This document shows, in pieces, positions 61,701 to 64,000 of a stretch of 64,000 bases of DNA; position 1 is the first letter of the stretch; each line of letters starts with the position of its first letter. Origin of the DNA: Acanthornis magna (lineage: Eukaryota > Chordata > Aves > Passeriformes > Acanthizidae); assembly GCA_036785705.1 (NCBI GenBank), contig JAWUZG010000015.1, positions 5,347,001-5,411,000 on the forward strand, in the 5' to 3' direction. The translations under genes and the position numbers were made by a program. The notes under the pieces are model-generated. The model was not told the DNA's origin. It searched no databases and saw only the letters and a list, made by a program, of their open reading frames with translations.

Positions 61701-64000
61701 TCCTTCTCCAGAAACTTCTCTGCGAGGTTCAAAGAGCTGCACATCTCTGGCAGCTCAGTTTGTTTTATCTTCCGATTATGAAGACTAACAACAAAGATCT
61801 CCGCTGAGATAAAGGTAATAAGGCCTTATTTTTTTATCCTTTGTCTTTGCATTCATACAAAGCAAACCCCGAAGAGGTGAGGAAGTTTCCTCTCATTTAT
61901 ATTCTGAGCTGTTTCCTCCAGCATGGGCTGAGATTGCCAAATGAAAGTCCCAACATTGCAGGATTTCCTTGTCTTCCTTCCAAGCAAGTTACCTACTTGG
62001 GCAGAATGACTAGAAATAGGGTGAAAGAGCAAATGGATCTCTCCCTTCATTTTTCAAGTCACTTGTAATTTCCTGGGTGATCCCAGGATGCTGCTGAGGA
62101 TCAACAAAAATGTGAGGAATTTCTAAGTGGCCGGGAATGTTAATGTGCTCCTGGCTAAGCCTCTTAGCCTGGCTGCACTGACTGCACACACTTTGCCCCT
62201 TTGTAGCATGTGCATACAAATGATATATTCATATTTGCACTTCATCTCCCATCACACCCCATGACACCGAACCTGGTTTCTAACACTGCCTGCGACCTTG
62301 ATTAAACCTACAACCCCAAATTTCTGTATCAGATGCATCTGCCCATCCCCATGGCACCTGCCCTTCCTTAATTCATTTATTGTTTCAAAGGGATACGGTG
62401 GCTGGATGTTCTATGTAGATGAATGGTTGATCATTCAGAAGCTCCTGCACTTCAGGCTCCCGGCCCTTTAATTTCTTATTTTTTGGGAGGTGTTATCAAC
62501 AGCAGGCACAGCTCAGCCAGCCCACACCTCAGCCTTTTCTCGCCTTTTGGATTCCAGCAAAGCCGACCTGCGGCTGGAGCAGTGTCCACCTGCCCGTGCC
62601 CTGCTGCAGGCACCAAGGAATGCCCACAGGGCAAGTCCAGCCACCAACCCCAAGCAGCCACAGCCCAAGCATCCCAACAGGCTCCTGTGGAGCCTTGGCT
62701 GTGCTTGTGAAGCTTTGCAGAGCCTCTCGCAGGCACCTCACCCCTGGGGAATTGCGGTATCTGCGCTGGCGCAGCTATCCCAACACCGCCGGGCTCTGCG
62801 CCGAGCCAAGCCAAACACAGAGCATCACGTCCCCGAGCACCAGAGCAGCTCTGCCTTTCCCCAGGGGCTTCAGCCTCTTCCCTCACCTGATGGTCAGGGC
62901 TGTGGTGGGGCCATGCCCAGCCCTCACCATGGGACACGGAATTGGGGCTGGGCTCTGCCCAAGCCCTGGCACAGGGTGTGAGCAGCGCAGCTCTCAGCAC
63001 TCTGAGCCAGCCAAGCATCACATGGCAGCACGCAGAGCCTCCTGAGAAGCCCCACCAGCAAGTTAAGGACAAGCCTTTGGCATTTTCTGGATTAAAACTT
63101 TCCCATTGATTTTTTTTTCCCTATGTCTGAGACAGTGTAAATATTTGGACACCTGTTCTCTTTTTCCCCCTCTCCCCCCATTTGCATTTTAAAGTCAAAA
63201 CAACAATTAAAGACTTTTCTAAATATTACAAATTCTCTATGGTCCCTGGAGGAAGCAAGACTCTGACTTTGTTACTATCACTTGTGAGAGTGTGGAGGGG
63301 AAAAAGGGCTCCACATGAGCAGCACAGCAATGCTGCAATCGTTTTAGGTCGTGTACACTAAGGGGTTGCATGTATCCAGCAAAGATTTACCGGAAAAACA
63401 TGTTATTCTCAGTTACAGATTAACACCTTGTTGTAAAATTAAGCCCTGTTGTGAAGTAATCTGTTCCAAACCCAGGTTTTTGCCCCAAGAACAAATCCTG
63501 TCTCTTTTATGTTCTGGGAGATTTTTGCTTCTTATTCCAGGGGAACTAAGATTTTATCATGGCCTCCAAAGCTAGATCCTGCTTTTCCCTCTGTCATTAA
63601 AAATCTGCCACTTACCCTCCACAGGCCCAGGGTGGGCAGCAAAACAACCTTTAAAAATTGTGCATCTAACTGAATAAATAGAATACATACTCTGTACATA
63701 TATTTCAGTTGGATAAAGTAACTGATGACATAAGAGATGACTTGCTATGGGATGGGTATGCTGGAGTTAGTTATAAATTCCCCCACCATCCAGGAGATGA
63801 TCCTGGGTGATATCAGTAGATTTAGGATGAGAATTGTGATGAACACGTATTTCACAATGCCCATATAACCAGACTATATATATATGTATAGTGAATATCA
63901 ACATACCTCAGGTTAATTCCTCCATACAGGATGGAGATCCATAGCCATCCCATGAGAAGAAAAATCAGCATTAAAGGAAATGCAAACATAAACCAAGAAC
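55525..64000 (-). CDS. SLC13A3: SLC13A3 (NaDC3), C-terminal half, partial at right edge
   Basis: Plasma-membrane Na+-coupled dicarboxylate transporter (succinate, alpha-ketoglutarate, N-acetylaspartate) of the SLC13/DASS family, known from kidney, liver, brain and placenta. Eight exons are in the window, all with GT-AG sites and matching phases: 63907-64000 (continues right), 61509-61604, 59690-59794, 58599-58696, 57275-57387, 56767-56928, 56306-56443, 55525-55710. Joined they give about 330 C-terminal residues of a protein near 600. The DASS signature SYAFMLPVSTPPNSIAF and the C-terminal Na+/substrate motif EFASNTATIIIF are intact, as is the hairpin-like NIILLLGGGFAMAKGCEESG. NaDC3-type sequence (PWNIILLLGGGFAMAKGCE, RTGLLMNLMGVLLLSLAMNTWA) separates it from SLC13A2 and SLC13A5. 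The tail AENATSLVTAVENVTLSAL keeps two glycosylation sequons near the extracellular C-terminus. Confidence 0.96.
56306..56443 (-). CDS. SLC13A3: SLC13A3 exon with DASS signature
   Basis: 138 nt, phase 0 at both ends. AIRLKVNPLYLMIPGTIGCS then YAFMLPVSTPPNSIAFSSGH and LMVKDM before GTAAGT. Contains the Na+:dicarboxylate/sulfate symporter signature with the TPPN loop. Confidence 0.96.
56767..56928 (-). CDS. SLC13A3: SLC13A3 exon with C-terminal SNT motif
   Basis: 162 nt, phase 0 at both ends, acceptor TTCTGCAG and donor GTAAGG. ESGLSVWIGGRLHPLEGVPP, a TM segment, then FTEFASNTATIIIFLPVLAE. The SNT triplet forms part of the second Na+/substrate site in this family. Confidence 0.96.
57275..57387 (-). 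CDS. SLC13A3: SLC13A3 exon (TWRKAQETVPWNIILLLGGG)
   Basis: 113 nt. Starts with CA completing an Ala codon (G|CA) and ends GGC TGT GAG before GTGAGG. Encodes PNTETQPLLTWRKAQETVPW and NIILLLGGGFAMAKGCE. Confidence 0.95.
58599..58696 (-). CDS. SLC13A3: SLC13A3 exon (FISDAVTGITIVIILFFFPS)
   Basis: 98 nt, acceptor TTTTGGCCAG, donor GTAAGT. The first G completes a Gly codon; the last G starts the Ala codon of the next exon. FISDAVTGITIVIILFFFPS then QKPSFRWWFDLK. Confidence 0.95.
59690..59794 (-). CDS. SLC13A3: SLC13A3 exon (FAEQAIFFFFCMFAIMLFSR)
   Basis: 105 nt, acceptor CATTTCAG, donor GTAAGA. The first G completes the Lys codon; it ends in GG. FAEQAIFFFFCMFAIMLFSR then DPKFIPGWASLFAP. Confidence 0.95.
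61509..61604 (-). CDS. SLC13A3: SLC13A3 exon (cytoplasmic loop)
   Basis: 96 nt, acceptor TTCTTGACAG, donor GTGAGT. GWKTKKSNIRVDAEARAKEV then IKEDYQKLGPT plus AA of a Lys codon. A charged intracellular loop, consistent with NaDC3. Confidence 0.95.
63907..64000 (-). CDS. SLC13A3: SLC13A3 exon, truncated by window edge
   Basis: 94 nt in window. SWFMFAFPLMLIFLLMGWLW then ISILYGGINL plus AG before GTATGT. Its 5' end and the upstream exons (N-terminal half, with the first SNT and GTAPN motifs) lie beyond 64000. Confidence 0.93.

Larger units (their letters stand above)
55711..63906 (-). other. SLC13A3: SLC13A3 introns in the window
   Basis: Seven introns: 55711-56305, 56444-56766, 56929-57274, 57388-58598, 58697-59689, 59795-61508 and 61605-63906. 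All have GT-AG ends. No other gene, RNA or large transposon recognised. The last one contains a GC-rich patch (62470-63070) that supports long overlapping frames on both strands without family similarity, and AT-rich stretches with short T and A runs occur at 57560-57620 and 61400-61420. A short TA run lies at 63875-63886. Confidence 0.85.

Noticed and set aside
62476..63072. 198-codon minus-strand frame inside an SLC13A3 intron, overlapped by plus-strand frames
   Set aside because: Trp/Gly/Ala-rich low-information translation, frames on both strands, GC-rich patch; no recognisable protein.
1..64000. Prokaryotic features, CRISPR arrays, tRNA or rRNA genes, endogenous retroviruses, novel multi-gene system
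   Set aside because: I found no direct-repeat arrays with spacers, no cloverleaf or rRNA sequence, no LTR or retroviral gene remnants, and no operon-like gene packing. All recognisable genes are ordinary vertebrate genes.

Overview
This is a 64 kb piece of a vertebrate nuclear genome, most likely a bird. The evidence is spliced genes with consensus GT-AG junctions, diverged CR1 LINE copies of the sauropsid type, short introns and GC-rich exons. A turtle or crocodilian cannot be excluded from sequence alone. There is no sign of bacterial, plasmid, viral or CRISPR content.

Layout from left to right. (1) Positions 1-22210, plus strand: the 3' part of JPH2 (junctophilin-2), four coding exons in the window; the first coding exon lies to the left. 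(2) 22211-31821: JPH2 3' UTR plus intergenic DNA with no recognisable gene. (3) 31822-36117, minus strand: a complete two-exon thyrotropin-releasing hormone receptor paralogue, best read as TRHR3, with a GC-rich 5' region. (4) 36621-45302: about 8.7 kb of gene-free DNA, followed by a minus-oriented CR1 LINE. (5) 46352-48201, minus strand: OCSTAMP (osteoclast stimulatory transmembrane protein), two coding exons, with an unusual A-tract/T-tract foldback just downstream of the stop. (6) 48203-55524: intergenic, with a perfect 20-bp-period minisatellite. (7) 55525-64000, minus strand: the last eight coding exons of SLC13A3 (Na+/dicarboxylate cotransporter NaDC3); its 5' half lies beyond the right edge.

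The genes do not form one pathway: JPH2 builds cardiac dyads, the TRH receptor is a Gq-type neuroendocrine GPCR, OCSTAMP is needed for fusion of osteoclast precursors, and SLC13A3 takes up succinate and other dicarboxylates. Their shared location is still informative. JPH2, a TRH receptor and OCSTAMP side by side mirror JPH1, TRHR and DCSTAMP on human 8q, so this block looks like a whole-genome-duplication partner of that region that keeps a TRH receptor copy absent from human. All exon boundaries were read by eye from splice consensus, phase and protein similarity recalled from known families; no alignment or search was run.
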